64,000 nt of DNA, taken from assembly GCA_030533445.1 (NCBI GenBank), contig CM060081.1, forward strand, positions 4,041,815-4,105,814, read 5' to 3'. A program made the position numbers and the translations under genes. The notes below the pieces were generated by a model. The model saw only the letters and a list, made by a program, of their open reading frames with translations, was not told where the DNA came from and did no database searches. The stretch is from Cyprinodon diabolis (lineage: Eukaryota > Chordata > Actinopteri > Cyprinodontiformes > Cyprinodontidae). Below are positions 1 to 10,011 of this stretch, in pieces (within the stretch, counting starts at the first letter, position 1; each line of letters begins with the position of its first letter).

Positions 1-276
1 TTGGAGGTCTGTAGTGATTGACTCTGCAGAAAGTTGGCGACCTCTTCGCACTATGCGCTTCAGCATCCGCTGACCCCGCTCCGTCAGTTTACGTGGCCTA
101 CCACTTCGTGGCTGAGTTGCTGTCGTTCCCAAACACTTCCATTTTCTTATAATACAGCTGACAGTTGACTGTGGAATATTTAGGAGCGAGGAAATTTCAC
201 GACTGGATTTGTTGCACAGGTGGCATCCTATCACAGTTCCACGCTGGAATTCACTGAGCTCCTGAGAGCGACCCAT
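1..276 (-). CDS. Tc1-like transposase, N-terminal part, runs off window edge
   Basis: The minus strand holds 92 open codons from an ATG whose frame continues past the left edge. The product is the DNA-binding half of a Tc1/mariner-superfamily transposase, which binds the terminal inverted repeats and cuts and pastes the element at TA sites in the nucleus. The translation starts MGRSQELSEF and shows a helix-turn-helix region (about residues 12-48, with the REISSLLNIPQSTVS signature) followed by the GRPRKL linker at about residues 59-64, which joins the two paired-like subdomains in this family. No stop or frameshift is seen in the visible part. The DDE catalytic domain, expected further left, is outside the window, so activity cannot be judged. 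The start is placed at the first ATG downstream of the element's end. Confidence 0.9.
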   Translation of the reverse strand, partial: MGRSQELSEFQRGTVIGCHLCNKSSREISSLLNIPQSTVSCIIRKWKCLGTTATQPRSGRPRKLTERGQRMLKRIVRRGRQLSAESITTDLQ

Positions 277-410
277 TCTTTCACAAATGTTTGTAAAAAC
301 AGTCTGCATGCCTAGGTGCTTGAATTTATACACCTGTGGCCATGGAAGTGATTGGAACACCTGATTCCAATAATTTGGATGGGTGAGCAAATACTTTTGG
401 CAATATAGTG
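1..410 (-). mobile_element. Tc1/mariner element, 5' end (partial)
   Basis: This is the 5' end of a Tc1-like DNA transposon. Its terminal sequence, read on the minus strand, begins CACTATATTGCCAAAAG and is followed outside by a TA dinucleotide, the expected target site. About 130 bp of non-coding terminal sequence separates the end from the transposase ATG. The other end lies outside the window. The same terminal 29 bases recur alone near 27.8 kb. Confidence 0.88.
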
Positions 411-412
411 TA

Positions 413-617
413 TGATAGACGTAGACTGATAATTTATGACTTTATTTTACATTTTAAAACACGTTTTTAGTTAGCAGGACTGCCGCTTATCACCGCACCT
501 GCACTGTGCGCTCTCCCTCCTGCCCGCACCCGCAGTGAGCTTTCAATATTTGTCCCGTGCCACACTGCTTTGCGTTGGGTCCCGCGAGTCCCGTGGGATT
601 CTCGCGGGAGTGCAGGG
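413..617 (-). repeat. hAT-like dispersed repeat, copy A (inverted to copy B)
   Basis: This segment is about 200 bp long and closely matches, in reverse complement, the repeat at about 3.6-3.8 kb. They share the AATAAAGTCATAAATTATCAG part, the TTGCGTTGGGTCC part and a GC-rich stretch of CCGC and CGCGGG. This copy lacks the recognisable CAGGGGTCTCC terminus. It directly abuts the Tc1 end, so one may have inserted beside or into the other. Assignment to hAT rests on copy B's terminus. Confidence 0.55.
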
Positions 618-2189
618 CTATAATGCATACCACCTGATTTGCTTAATTGGTTGGCTTTTAATCCTATACAGCTTGTATGAAAAGGATGATTTTGTCAAAT
701 TACTCACTTGCCTAATAATTCTGCACACAGTGTATAAGGCAACATAAATTAATGTGATTATCACAAAACAAGTTTTTAAGTAGCAGACTTTTTGAGGAAA
801 GAGATCTCATGTTAAATAAACCACATTTAATCGTTTTAACCTTTTCCTCATTTGGAGTTATTTTAATTAGATTATCATGATTTACTCCTTTGGGAATCTT
901 TTCTTATTTATCAGATTTTGTTTGTGGGCAAGACACTGTCTGGATGGAATAATGAGTTGGTAACAGTAGAGAAGCTGCAGAGACGTGTGTTAAACTACAA
1001 CTCTGCTTCCTGGTCTGCACCCTGGGTGGTCAGCGTTTTGAAGGAATAATAAATGTGGCCAGATTCCTAGAAAGAAGAGCTGCACCATCCAAAGTGGGAT
1101 GGATGCCTCAGAATTATACCAGGCTTTCCCCAAAAGGATAGCCAATTATTAATCTAGCCCACGTTGTTTTCATGATGATAATTGATGATGAGCATTCTCT
1201 AGTTTTCCTGGAATAAGTGGAAACCCTTACCACCTATTAAAAAGGATTTACACCCATTATTGTAGTGGAGCCTCACTGGGATCAGGAGCTCATGTTGGGT
1301 GATTCAGTTCACTGGGGGCTTTTCTGCTACAGTTAGTCAGAAGTGATTTGCTCAGTGTTTTACAAAGCATCCTCTGACTTCTAACTATGCGGTTTTTGGA
1401 TGTTCTCCATGTTTTTAAATCACACAGAGCAATCTGATCTTATATGGGTTTGACTCAACCGGGGGTAAATGAGGTAAAGTTATCCTGTTTTTTCTTGCCC
1501 TCTGGGGCCATGTGTAAAGAACCTGGTACTGTCGTTAGGAAAACCTGTCTGAGGCTGTTCTGAACAGAAACCAGCTCCTTTAATAGACTTTAAAGAACAA
1601 TACATCACAGCTATGTACCAGTTTGGCAACATGTAGCATTAGAAGATCTGATGTCAGTGGGTGTAAAATGATAAGGCAGACTAGTAAGAGACTCATGGGA
1701 TTATATACAGACAGATCTACTACAGGTAGAAAGAAAGAGAGGGCACATTTTTGACTAGAAGTCAAAGAAAGGTAATTGATTTGAACACAGGAATGTTTGT
1801 ATAAAATAGTTATTTGACAAAATAATTCTGCACTAATGGAACAGATATTGCAGTGATGTCACACATTTGAGTGCAAGTCCAACAACGATTGCTGACATTT
1901 TAGGAGGGGTAAACAGTTGCTTAGCAACCACAGAATTTGCACATGGTTTTAGTCATAATGATTTATGAATACCAAGAAAATCCTCTACCAAAATACGGGG
2001 GCGGACAAGATGAAAAATTTAAAGGTATCTTTGGTTCAGATCTCTGCTCAGGTTTACCTTGAAATCTAAATCCCTCAAAAAGCCTGTGATGTTCAACGAC
2101 TGACCTCAATAGTTCGAACACTACATCTAGTAAATACGAGTCAGCCTGACTGCTCTTGCTACCGCTATCAGAAAAGCAGAACTGATTTA
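618..2189. other. No recognised feature
   Basis: This is AT-rich sequence with short open frames only. I see no transposon ends, coding motifs or RNA genes. Confidence 0.5.
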
Positions 2190-2425
2190 AATAATATAAT
2201 CTTTGGAGTCGGGCTCCTTTTGGGGTTTGGCCCCATGGGGATTGGGCTCAGGGTGCTCTCTGACCTTTTCTGGTGGGTGCGGCCATCCCTATGTCTGCTC
2301 TCCTTGTGTCCCGGTAATCTAGGGTTCCTTTGGATATCTAGGGCCGGAATCACCTCTTTAGTTGTCTGGGGCCCTGTAGGGTAAGTCTTGGGCCACCCAC
2401 ACCTGTTATTGAGCATATTTTCCAT
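2190..2425. other. GC-rich patch, unclassified
   Basis: This stretch is markedly richer in G and C than its neighbours, with runs such as GGGGTTTGGCCCCATGGGG. It resembles in style the GC-rich patches near 20.5 kb and 24.9-25.7 kb. The 85-codon minus-strand open frame across it is low-complexity and matches nothing I recognise. It may be a dispersed repeat, but I cannot assign a family. Confidence 0.3.
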
Positions 2426-2547
2426 CTGAAGAATACACGGTAATACTAAAGACTAAGCTGCAGCTACAGATATGTACCACCCTAAATATTACGGTGGAAT
2501 CAAAGGTTTAGCCTTCGATACACATGGATAGCTATGGCTTAATTCAC

Positions 2548-3045
2548 ACAGCAGCCTGAAGTGACCCAAATACGATTTTTTGGCCCATATGAGACCTTTA
2601 TCTGATCTTTTCATAGCAGTCTGTACAACTTAGATCCAAATTTTTCCAATGGGACCCAGTCCACTTGGCTATGTGATCCTGAATCCGATACGAATCGGAT
2701 CTTTTCAAATGCAACCTGTGTCTGAACAGCCAGGTCACATTCATCCGAACTGTATGCCATTAATACCAGACAAAGGTCACTATTCTGCGTAGCAAGACGC
2801 AAAGAAAAACAACAACCATGGCGGACGATAATGCGAAGAGTAGTATTTATATTAAAGATTGTGTTTTTAAGGTAAGGAAAGATCACTAGATGCTCTCCGG
2901 AACTGTCACCCATGGTTTACTTCCGTAAACACAGAGCACTCTGGCTTGTGATGTCATTACATCCTCTACTGCGAATGTGGGACACTTGAGTTGTATGAAT
3001 GCAGTTCACACAGGAGATCACATACCAGTCGCATATATTTGGAAA
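2548..3045 (+). mobile_element. Non-autonomous DNA element, copy 1 (family shared with 37.7 kb)
   Basis: This dispersed repeat matches the segment at about 37658-37965 over most of that copy. Shared blocks include GAAGTGACCCAAAT followed by a T run, CCCACTTGGCTATGTG, CTGTGTCTGAACAGCCAGG and AACCATGGCGGACGATAATG. The repeated CTGAAC and GATCTG blocks and the short internal symmetry suggest a MITE-like element. Copy 1 extends further right, to a segment containing GAGATCACATACCAGTCGC. No clean target duplication was found, and the superfamily is not assigned. Confidence 0.6.
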
Positions 3046-3114
3046 AGAAAATCTCACAAAATTGAGCTTTAAGGCCTGCAGCGAGAACATCCCCTAAGTT
3101 CTGGAAGCTTTTTA

Positions 3115-3350
3115 TTTCGAAGTTGTAGTAAAATCTTATTTAAAGGTCAAATCATTCTGGCTTAAACATATATATAAATGTTCTCTTTATCAGACGATAT
3201 TTTCCCCAAATTTTTTAAATTTGTCTTGAAATCTGTGGGGTATTTTTGTTATCTTATTCCGGCCAGTTAGTTATACGTCAGCTTGTAACCTAAATCCGGC
3301 CAATCATATATCAATGGATATCAAATTTTTTTGTTATAGCATCTTGAGTA
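3115..3350 (+). repeat. Dispersed repeat R1, copy 1
   Basis: About 230 bp matches 8890-9155 in the same orientation. Common blocks include TCAAATCATTCTGGCTTAAAC, CCAGTTAGTTATAC and CGGCCAATCATATATCAA. No coding potential is seen. The family is unknown; the even divergence suggests an old non-autonomous transposon. Confidence 0.55.
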
Positions 3351-3597
3351 GTGACCGTTATACTATGCAGTGTATAGTTGGAGAGCGAATTTTTGGCCGT
3401 TTCACAAGAGCGTGAGTCGGACTTGTGTCCTCGCCAAGTATGTTCTTGAGAAGAACAGAGGAAAGTGTGGACTCTGGGAGAAAGGGAGCACGCAGCATAA
3501 ATATGGGTAAATTGCAACAGAAGCGTACAGATGACATCACCACACACTCAGCTCATCTGGAGCTGCATTTCTCCTCCTGTTATTAATAGTCTCTAGA

Positions 3598-3825
3598 TCA
3601 GGGGTCTCCAACGTTTTCCAGGCCAAGGACCCCCAAACTGATGGCGAGATGGCGCGGGACTCGTGGGACCCAACGCAAAAAAGTGCGGCACTGGACAAAT
3701 ATTGAAAGCTCATTGTGGGTGCGGGCGGAAGCGGTGATAAGTGGCAGTCCTGCAAACTAAAAACGTGTTTTAAAATGTAAAATAAAGTCATAAATTATCA
3801 GTCTATGTCTATCATATATATACAT
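3598..3825 (+). mobile_element. hAT-like (Charlie-type end) non-autonomous element, copy B
   Basis: The left end reads CAGGGGTCTCCAACGTTTTC and then GGCCAAGGACCCC, the pattern of hAT elements with Charlie-type ends. The remaining 190 bp match copy A near the window's left edge in reverse complement. The right boundary lies in an AT-rich stretch and is uncertain, and no 8-bp target duplication was confirmed. Confidence 0.55.
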
Positions 3826-4829
3826 CACAATGTGCTGGATGTTGTATTCGGTAGCCTATCTATTAATAAAAACATTTTGGAAAACATTTGCGGATGTGTT
3901 ATCTCGCACAGGTTTCCAATTCCGCTCTGCTCTCCGATCATGGCAGAAGAGCAGAGCTCCTCTAGTGAAACAACACATACTGTAATGCTTCAGAAGTAAT
4001 TGTAATGTACTCAGCTAGGCACATTACGCTTACGCATAATGGTCTCCTTGTGAAAGCAAAGCTATATTGGCAGAACAGGACACAACAAAGATCTGATCTT
4101 TTTTTTAAGAAGCTTTAAATGATTTGGAGGGAAACATGGTGCCATGATGCCCAAAGTGATGACCAAAAGTGATTCTTTTTCTTTTCTGTAGAAAGTGGTG
4201 ATTGTAAAATGAACTGATCAGATCTTTCATTTACACAGTTGATTGGGCATCTTGACAACATATAACACAGTAACTCCTTGTGTAAATAAAATCAGTGTTT
4301 CCACATATTAAGACGGCCTCTGTTATAGTGGCAGTGCAGAATAGCTTTACTATTCTGCAGCATAAATAATAAGGGGTTTTTCATTGTTGAAGGTCTTCAT
4401 TAGCAAAGAACTAGAAATAAAAACCTTAAAATCAATGTTCTAGCTTGCGATGAGCGTCTGTCTAACCAGCTGCCTTCTTTTACGGCACTGATACACTGTG
4501 GGAAATTCCACAGTGATATTTGAGTCTATAACAATAAACGGCTGTAGATATGAAGTAATGCTGAGTCTCCCACTCTGTCACCTGAAACGTCTGCATCATA
4601 AAGGCTAACTGGAGCTGCCAGCATCATGTGATATAACATCTCCACAAGCTTGAAAACAAAGGCAAGGTTTAAGCTTTTGTTGTGATCTTGATAATTCGCT
4701 CTCCTGTGAAAATCTGAGAGAGAAAGTTAAAATATGATGCAAAATGTTTATATATGTATTTACAATCTTGGTATAATAACTGGTCTAAGTGGGTCACTCT
4801 GTCAGCTAAATGCATTTTTTGGAGTCTCT
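3826..4829. other. No recognised feature
   Basis: This is AT-rich sequence without recognisable genes or transposon ends. A 64-codon open frame at its left side has no known motif. Confidence 0.45.
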
Positions 4830-4920
4830 ATACTTATGTGATTAATCGATTACTAAATTAGTTGACAACTATTTCTTTAATTGATTAATCACGATTAATT
4901 TCATTATTTTTTTCAGCCCC
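4830..4920. repeat. hAT-type MITE end fragment
   Basis: The stretch holds repeated GATTAATC and ATCGATTA motifs ending in a T run and CAGCCCCA. Read on the other strand this begins TGGGGCTG and then alternates ATTAATCG blocks, as in several fish hAT MITE ends. Only one end is seen. Confidence 0.4.
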
Positions 4921-5167
4921 ACTTAGCATCAAACTGCTGTCTTAAAGGAAAAGTCCGGTCAGCAAGGAATAATCAATGAATCAGTGATTCAGTGATTTAA
5001 TGAATTTAGCATTAATAAGTAAAAAAAATACAAATTTTCGTTACGATCACTGAGTGTGTGAGCAGCCATTTTTGCTCAAATATAGTAACACAAGCAAAGT
5101 TAATGGGAACTACTAGACAAATCTGCAATCAACAACAATTATTGAGGATTTCCAGAGGACTTCACCA

Positions 5168-5926
5168 AACTTTCCTTTTTGATAAAGCTTCTGGTTAGAG
5201 TGGCTCAGGTTATCCTGATCTATCTCTATAGTTCTGCTGCTATAGGCTTAGACTGCTGGAGGACATAGGGACCCCTTTTTCATCATTCTGCTTCATTCTA
5301 TCTCTATTCTCCCACTCTGCAGAATCAGTTAGTTCAATCTCTAACGTTCTGCTCTCTCTGCTTTTTCTCATAGTAGCTTCATCTGGTCTGTTCCTGTTTG
5401 GCTGTGACTCCATCCTGGAGATAAATATCAGCTGTGCTGCTGCCATCAACACCTTTGTTTATAGATGTTGGATATCGGCCTGTTTTTCAGTGTAGTCCTG
5501 TTTCTCTGACTGTGACTAACTGGATGTGCTCTGTACATCCTCTGGCATGGGAGCTGGCTCAGAGCTCGTCTGCCTGGCTGTGTGTTTCCTGGACGGGGCC
5601 GCCTTTTAAAGCTGCTTTCTGTATCTATGCTTCTTTTTCTATGTCTGCTTCTGCCTCCTTGAACCCCAGTCGGCCTCAGCAGATGGCCGCTCACACTGAG
5701 CCTGGTTCTGCTGGAGGTTTCCTCCTTTTAAAAGGGAGTTTTTCCTCTCCACTGTCGCTACAAGCATGCTTAGTGTGAGGGATTGCCTTCGAGTGAATGA
5801 GTCGATGCAATCAACTGGTTTTCCTTAGATAGAAAACTTTGACTCAATTTGACTGTTTTCTCTGATGAACTGTAAAGTGCTTCGAGATGACGTGTTGTGA
5901 CTTGGCACTATAGAAATTAACCAAAT
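5168..5926 (+). mobile_element. L2-A LINE 3' fragment, copy 1
   Basis: This is a 5'-truncated copy that starts at the very end of the LINE open frame (the TTTGATAAAGCTT block that encodes the C-terminal FDKA) and continues through the 3' untranslated region. Family landmarks, in order, are TGGCTCAGGTTATCCTGA, CTGCTGGAGGACATAGGGAC, CATCTGGTCTGTTCCTG, GGTTCTGCTGGAGGTTTC, GAGTTTTTCCTCTCCACTGTC and the tail GTGCTTCGAGATGACGTGTTG. The usual terminal GAATTGAATTG repeat is eroded here to AATTAACCAAAT. The THAP remnant begins a few bases beyond the tail. Confidence 0.85.
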
Positions 5927-5942
5927 CGACTGATCCTCCACG

Positions 5943-6078
5943 TACGGGTTCGTCATTGGACTGTTAACTTGAAGAGGGAGGATTTACCATCGAACTTCTG
6001 GCCAGAGAAAAAACACGTAATATGTAGCCAACATTTGGAAGAAGAATGTTTTCCAGATGACTTGGATAATAGCGCGTT
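5943..6078 (+). pseudogene. THAP zinc-finger domain remnant
   Basis: One plus-strand frame reads RVRHWTVNLKREDLPSNFW, then PEKKHVICSQHFEEECF, then DDLDN. This fits the second half of a THAP domain: the W in the helix, the conserved P, and the final C-x2-H zinc pair as CSQHF. THAP is a C2CH zinc-dependent DNA-binding domain found in P-element-type transposases and THAP-family proteins. The first cysteine pair is missing because the upstream sequence is an L2 tail, and stops follow within a few codons. The remnant probably derives from a THAP-bearing transposase (P-element-like) or a THAP gene copy. An exon of a live host gene is possible but I see no supporting exons. Confidence 0.55.
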
Positions 6079-6344
6079 GTGACAAACACCAGATACAGCA
6101 CTGGGACTGGTGAGCAGATAAGGATCTGTGTAAAGCACAGGAAAAAAAGAAGAGAAAAACCTGCATATTACGACGGCATGGATGTAAAAGCAGTGGACCT
6201 GCAGAGAATGGTTTCTCTGTGTAGTGTGGCTTCAGCAGGACAGCATGTCACGTTTGTCCTCACATACTGCAGGTAATTCATCCTCAATCTGCATATAGGA
6301 TGGTCCACTCATGACTGCTCCTCCTGGTCCCTTAGAAATCAGAC

Positions 6345-6569
6345 TTAATTAGCATTGAAAGCACCGGGGAAATCATAGGAGGTGATCATCACAGGGCTCC
6401 CAGGCCTCTCCCGGTCGGTCAGAAGCAGCTGATACTGTCCTCCACCCCCATCCCAGGCTAGAGATGGTTGAAGACCATCTCTTTCTCCATCCATGGAGGA
6501 TATCAGCCACTCATTCAGAGACAACCCGGCTGAGTTAGCCAGCACTAGCAGCCTATTTCTTTTATGCAC
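6345..6569 (-). other. Unrecognised 74-codon open frame, GC-richer than surroundings
   Basis: An ATG-initiated minus-strand frame encodes a polar protein containing NEWLISSMDGERDG, LAWDGGGGQYQLLL and SYDFPGAF. Amino-acid composition looks protein-like and the stretch is GC-richer than its flanks. No domain is recognised. It could be a decayed exon or transposon protein piece, or chance; no clear splice acceptor was confirmed. Confidence 0.2.
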
Positions 6570-6898
6570 AATATCAGATAAATGCCATATAAAACAAAAA
6601 AAAAAACTCTTTGTTTCATAATGAATTCAGAGGAAGAGGAATGACCTAAAATTAAATCTAGGCCTGGAGGTGTAACAGCTCAGTGTTGTATTCCTAGAGA
6701 AGCACCACAAATATCAAAACCCAGACTTGTTGCCGCTCCGTGTGTCAGACCTCTCTTTGTAAAAACATAATCGTACATTCCTTCCAACTTTAATGCATCA
6801 TGGTTTCCGTTCTGTTTTATTATTAGGAAATGTTTTCATTCATATTTAATCATTTTAAACTGAGCCAATAAGTCAGCATTCGATCAGGAAGTATATCT
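6570..6898. other. No recognised feature
   Basis: AT-rich sequence with a poly-A run near the left side. No ends or motifs are recognised. Confidence 0.45.
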
Positions 6899-7131
6899 AG
6901 CCTGGTTCTGCTGGACGTTTATTCCTGTTAAAAGGGAGTTTTTCCTTTCCACTGTCGCTACAAGCATGCTTAGTATGAGGGATTGCCTTTGAGTCAATGA
7001 GTCGATGCAATCAACTGGTTTTCCTTAGAAAACTTTAAATCAATCTGACTGTGTGATCTGTTGAACTGTAAAGTGCCTTGAGATGACGTGTTGTGAATTG
7101 GCGCTATAGAAATAAACAAACTGAATTGAAT
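6899..7131 (+). mobile_element. L2-A LINE 3' fragment, copy 2
   Basis: A short 3'-anchored copy beginning at GGTTCTGCTGG and ending with AACTGAATTGAATCC. It includes the shared segments GAGTTTTTCC, CTACAAGCATGCTTAGT, GTCGATGCAATCAACTGG and AAAGTGCCTTGAGATGACG. It has no coding sequence. Confidence 0.85.
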
Positions 7132-7710
7132 CCAGGACCCTATAAGGTCAAAAAGGTCTGTGGTCGGAGCTAAGAATGACAAGAATGTGTGAGCCATACA
7201 GCGATGACAGCTTAGATGCACAAACACATACAGTCACAGGCATGTAAGGTTCCAAAGACGTCAGCAGAGTCCCAGGAATGTGGGACAGGGAAGCGTGTGC
7301 CACATGTGTCCTTGTGTTTTCCATGTCAGGTGGATTCAAATGAATATATTTCACACGTTTCAATGTGTAATTTGAGAGTCACTGTTCCAGTTCAGCTTAG
7401 TTGAGGCATCAGAAATGGCTTCCTTCCTTTTACCCTCACAGTTTTTTCAGTTCTCTACTCAGATAGGACTGTGACTTCCAAAACATCCTTTGCCAGGTCC
7501 TTGTTAGGTTGATCATCTGGAAAAAAATACTTTTTTAGGTACAATATGACATTAAACGTTGGAAACACACAGCTGTAATGTGGGGGGATGTGTCCACGTT
7601 TTAAATCAGAAAGACAGTGAGTCTTTTATATTGACTTCATGGTATCTGAGCAGCTTAATGTGTCTGATATGCTTTTAATGAATCCCAATTTGTCTTTTTG
7701 CTGAACGCAG

Positions 7711-7751
7711 CCAAGGCCAAGCCGAAGGTTACTGCTGCAGCGATAAGGGAG
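7711..7751 (+). other. Candidate 41-bp micro-exon
   Basis: A 41-bp stretch is preceded by a T-rich tract ending CAG and followed by GAG|GTATGT, a near-ideal donor. One reading frame gives KAKPKVTAAAIRE and is open; a second is also open and a third has a stop. The flanking 300 bp show no known repeat. Lysine/alanine/proline-rich micro-exons exist in several vertebrate genes, but I cannot name one. This is an inference from splice-site shape only, since such sites also occur by chance in introns. Confidence 0.25.
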
Positions 7752-8889
7752 GTATGTCTACAGGCATGCTTTTCTCTCTGGTGAGCTTAACTAAACAGCA
7801 AAGCAGCTGCAAGGGCAACAATCAGAGGTATTAATATATCAGCATGCTTGTTTCCCTTTGTTATAAATAGATACAGCCTCATTTCTACTGACTAGCGAGT
7901 CTGAGCCTGACGTTCAAGATGGCTGGGCTGTTTGATCATTGTCACACTTTTCATGCTCTATTGTCGGAAACCGACTAAAATCATGTCAGCTGCACAATTG
8001 TTTGAGGTTATGGCTGCCAAAAGATATTCTGATCACATCAAGCCTGTTTTTTTCTTTTCTTTTTTTTAATACCATATAGTTTTAGAAACCTGTGACAGAT
8101 TTGCAGCATTTTAAGGCAATAATCTGTTTCTTACTGATTACAAAAGCGTATATAAAATGAATGAAAAAACACTATTAAAATATGAATGTTTGCTCTTCAA
8201 TTTGGAAGGTAAACAATGATGATCTGCCCCTGAAATTAGGATTTTTTTCCCCCTTAAAGTAGGAGAATTTGGGATTATGCTCTTGAAATAAGATAATGCA
8301 GTTGCTTTATTTCTCTTATTTTAAGCATTAATTATTTTATTGTAAAATTGTTTTACTTACCTTCTCCAATCGAGGGAAAATACAAAAAGTTCTAGAAATT
8401 GCTTTACTTTTTTCGGTTTTTGCAGCATAGGCCATAAAGCCTAAACCTCTGCAATGCACGGAACGCAATGTGAACATTCATGCATATAAACGATAGCGCC
8501 ATCTTCAAAAACTGATAGTGGAGACAAGATGCCTTTTAGCCTCAACAGACAGGATTAAATTCTACAATAAAAATTAAGTTGCTGTTTCACCTATTTAAAG
8601 CTAGTTTGTCATTTGGAGCGACATCTAGTGGTTCACATTAGACTGAACCACAATGAAAATTGTACAAAGTTTTTCAGAATCATGTTTTATTCCAGTTGTA
8701 AAACAGTACAAGACATTATCACCGGCATCTTGAAATTGGTGTTTAGCACGTTTTTGTCTGAACAGTAATTATGGAACAAAGCCGGAAGTGAATTTAAGAC
8801 TGTTTGCTGGGTTCCTTGTATGACTATTCATCCAGGGAACCCTGTATAATGGCGAACAGTGGCCTAATATTCAGAATTCAAACTTCAGA
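7752..8889. other. No recognised feature
   Basis: AT-rich sequence without recognised genes or ends. The part after about 8690 may belong to repeat R1 but has no clear match in copy 1. Confidence 0.45.
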
Positions 8890-9155
8890 AAGTAATTTAA
8901 AATCATAGGAAAATCATATTTAAATTTCAAATCATTCTGGCTTAAACATGTATATAAATGTACTCTTAATCAGACTATATTGTCCCAAAAGTTAGAAAAG
9001 TTCTATTAAAAGAAATCTGGTTAAAATCTGTGTTTTTTTTCTGTATCTTATGCAGACCAGTTAGTTATACATCAGCCTGAACACCTAAATTCGGCCAATC
9101 ATATATCAACGGTCATCTATCAGTCAAATTTTTTTGGTCATAGCATCTTGATTCA
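8890..9155 (+). repeat. Dispersed repeat R1, copy 2
   Basis: This matches 3115-3350 in the same orientation, with small insertions (for example an extra ATTAAAAGAAATCTGG block). It supplies the second copy needed to call R1 a repeat. Confidence 0.55.
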
Positions 9156-9344
9156 TATGTCGCAGCTAATATACGCAACAGTTGAAATAAGAATCATTTA
9201 CTTACGTCCCAGTAAATGTGGACGGACACTTGTTAGAACCATCTGGAAGGGGCTTTAGCAGGCAGGATTCGGCACACTGGCTCAATCACCACTAAGTACT
9301 TCTACTAAAACTCTGTATTAGTGCACGGTACCATATACTACAGC

Positions 9345-10011
9345 CAGGGGGGGGGTTACCATTAGGCAATACTAGGCAGTTGCCTTGGGTCCCCAAGGTC
9401 CTGGCGGCCCCATAAAACTCTGTTTACATGAATGGTTAATACAGCTATTCCTTGTTTGTGCACATGATTTATGTTTTTGATAAAAATCCTTTCGCTAAAA
9501 TTATATCAGAACGCTTAGAATATTAGACCCCTCTAGCACTTTTACTTGAAAAAAGCGCCTAGCGCCAAATCTAGCGACTTTTTTCTGCTACTGAAGACTT
9601 TGGAGACAACATCTAAAAGCAGCGAACTCTGCTCTCCAGAGCAAGTAGATTGGTAACCCCGCCTCCTGCTCTCCTCTATCTTGTCTGCTGTCATGATTCA
9701 TGCAGCTATTATTTCATCCAAATGAAAAATGGAGAACAGATAAGCAGATCATGGCTTGTCTGCAGTGAAAAGAAGGACTGGGTTATTTACTTTGGCCTTT
9801 TTGGAAACACAGGAAGGAGCAATCAGCTAAGTGAGCTTAGTGCTTGGAAAAAATCTTTCATTCCTTTAGAGACAGCATGAAAAGTCAGCTGAGTACAAAA
9901 CATAGAACAGATAATGGATGTCTATTCTATTAAAATCTGTATAATGGGTCTGTTTTATGTGTTGTCTTCTCAGTTCAGCCCAGAGCCCCAAATTTCCTAA
10001 ATCCACCCCTG
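9345..10011 (-). mobile_element. hAT-like non-autonomous element (family H1), copy 1, with target duplication
   Basis: On the minus strand the element starts CAGGGGTGGATTTAGG and ends at the complement of CAGGGG...TTACCATTAGG. Flanking octamers are ACTACAGC on the left and ACGACAGC on the right, a 7-of-8 match and the target-duplication length of hAT elements. Two further copies lie near 34.2-35.5 kb and 58.6-58.9 kb. Internal blocks common to copies 1 and 2 include GGAGAGCAGGAGGCGGGGTTA (minus-strand sense) and AAGCCATGATCTGCTT. The open frame of 76 codons inside has no transposase motif, so the copy is non-autonomous. Confidence 0.7.

Noticed and set aside
5434..5778. 114-codon plus-strand frame, and its recurring relatives (33099-33305, 41931-42137 and others) containing MAAHTEPGSAGG
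   Set aside because: They lie in the L2-A 3' untranslated region, recur with each copy of the repeat, and differ in length by random indels. They show no protein domain.
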